Positions 15,093-15,608 of a DNA stretch of 15,608 nt are shown one piece after another. The notes under the pieces were generated by a model. It had not been told where the DNA came from. It searched no databases and saw only the letters and a program-made list of their open reading frames with translations. The position numbers were made by a program, and so were the translations under genes. This DNA is from CAZPAN01 sp964428485 (lineage in GTDB: Bacteria; Actinomycetota; Coriobacteriia; Coriobacteriales; CADBOM01), in NCBI GenBank assembly GCA_964428485.1, contig CAYRYP010000032.1:1-15608 (forward strand), given 5' to 3'. Numbering within the stretch: position 1 is the stretch's first letter; each line of letters starts with the position of its first letter.

Positions 15093-15121
15093 TTGTTCAG
15101 CTATTTTTTAATATTTACAAT
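15093..15121 (+). promoter_or_regulatory. Candidate promoter of the lipoprotein gene
   Basis: TTGTTC (15093-15098) and TACAAT (15116-15121, 5 of 6 to the -10 consensus) are spaced by 17 nt in a strongly AT-rich stretch (about 30% GC across 15061-15120 by direct count). Transcription would begin near 15128, some 48 nt before the ATG. Just upstream, TGAGG-AAG-CCTCA (15077-15089) is a small hairpin of unknown meaning. Confidence 0.45.
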
Positions 15122-15175
15122 GCTTTACGGTGTACTAAAACACAGCAAGGTATCTGAAAAGAGGAGGCTGATGGG

Positions 15176-15608
15176 ATGAAAAAACACACCAAATTGAGTG
15201 GCAGTATATTGCTTGTTTCTACTCTGTGTTTAACGTTTCTTACGGGATGTGCACAGGAAACCGAGGATACTTCGGAGTATGGCGTATTTATCAATGGTAA
15301 AGCCGTAGAGCTGGCTGAAAGCGGCAGCGTAGATCTTCCCCTTTTAAGCGTTGAAAACGGCATCACTGTGGAGGCAGTGACAGCTGATGATGAAACGGTC
15401 TATGTAAACGGAGAGGAAGTCAGTGACTCTGTATATCTGGATATTTCATCCATTACACGCGAGGATGTTATAAATCTTGAAATTGAACAGGACGGAGAGA
15501 CTGAATCTTACGAAATTAATCTTATGCCCTCTACGTTCCCGGATTATACGACCGAAGGTGAGTCGACAACAGACGGCGACTTTTACCTGACAACCTATGA
15601 TTTATCAA
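15176..15608 (+). CDS. Secreted lipoprotein, N-terminal part (runs off the window); possibly an arylsulfate sulfotransferase
   Basis: The frame is open from the ATG at 15176 to the window end (144 codons, no stop). GAGGAGG lies 8 nt upstream, a strong ribosome site. The N-terminus is a lipoprotein signal: MKKHTK, a hydrophobic stretch and lipobox LTGC at 22-25, with Cys25 as the lipidation site, so the protein should be anchored outside the membrane. Residues about 35-115 look beta-rich (VFINGKAVEL, VEAVTADDETVYVNGEE), possibly a small sandwich domain. The following TFPDYTTEGESTTDGDFYLTTYD resembles, in my recollection, the entry to the propeller of gut-bacterial arylsulfate sulfotransferases, but the diagnostic part is missing, so this is only a suggestion. 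By direct count it is about 43% GC against roughly 60% for the other genes, with AT-ending codons, so recent transfer is plausible. Confidence 0.8.
   Translation, partial: MKKHTKLSGSILLVSTLCLTFLTGCAQETEDTSEYGVFINGKAVELAESGSVDLPLLSVENGITVEAVTADDETVYVNGEEVSDSVYLDISSITREDVINLEIEQDGETESYEINLMPSTFPDYTTEGESTTDGDFYLTTYDLS

Noticed and set aside
14990..15175. Attachment site of an integrated element at tRNA-fMet
   Set aside because: No copy of the tRNA 3' end and no integrase are visible in the 600 bases to the window edge; the idea is kept only as an inference from composition.
1..15608. CRISPR array, insertion sequence, toxin-antitoxin or defence cassette
   Set aside because: No regularly spaced repeats, transposase, terminal inverted repeats or small paired genes were seen; every gene except the partial lipoprotein and the orphan enolase-family gene is a recognised core-metabolism or translation family.

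Overview
The window looks like an ordinary stretch of a moderately GC-rich (about 60% in lines I counted) anaerobic actinobacterial chromosome, most likely a Coriobacteriia / Eggerthellales-type gut bacterium. Three things support this. The gene order argS-lysA-hom and the order nadA-nadB-nadC both match the classical actinobacterial arrangement. The IMP dehydrogenase is of the anaerobe type. The NAD repressor is a Firmicutes-like NiaR. The taxonomic assignment is inference from gene content; no species is claimed.

Layout, left to right. Positions 1-161 are an AT-rich edge without a gene. Positions 162-4708 (minus strand) hold guaB (IMP dehydrogenase), leuS and a short, divergent peptide deformylase, in that transcription order with gaps of 18 and 41 nt. 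Positions 4973-8726 (minus) hold a compact de novo NAD operon nadA-nadB-nadC-niaR with 14-nt and 4-nt overlaps, ending in its own repressor. A candidate promoter with a duplicated 10-bp element overlaps the operon's 5' end. Positions 9031-10122 (plus) hold a single, divergently transcribed enolase-superfamily (muconate-lactonizing-enzyme subgroup) gene of unknown substrate. A perfect 17-bp-arm bidirectional terminator (10153-10200) separates it from the convergent argS-lysA-hom operon (10232-14588, minus). Positions 14913-14989 (plus) hold an initiator tRNA-fMet with a UUCG-loop terminator. From about 15020 to the right edge the DNA becomes AT-rich, and an incomplete lipoprotein gene starts there (15176 onward).

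How the genes work together: the NAD operon converts aspartate to nicotinate mononucleotide (NadB, NadA, NadC) and is probably shut off by NiaR when nicotinate is available. Hom and LysA both act in the aspartate family of amino-acid synthesis (threonine/methionine branch and lysine). ArgS, LeuS, tRNA-fMet and the deformylase belong to translation, and GuaB to guanine nucleotide synthesis.

I see no mobile element, CRISPR array, toxin-antitoxin pair, defence island or clearly new system. The points most worth a second look are: the deformylase with HAxxH in place of HExxH; the NiaR gene and tandem operator-like repeats in the nad operon; the IMP dehydrogenase whose active-site numbering matches the Tritrichomonas foetus enzyme; the orphan enolase-superfamily gene; and the compositional switch to an AT-rich lipoprotein gene after tRNA-fMet.
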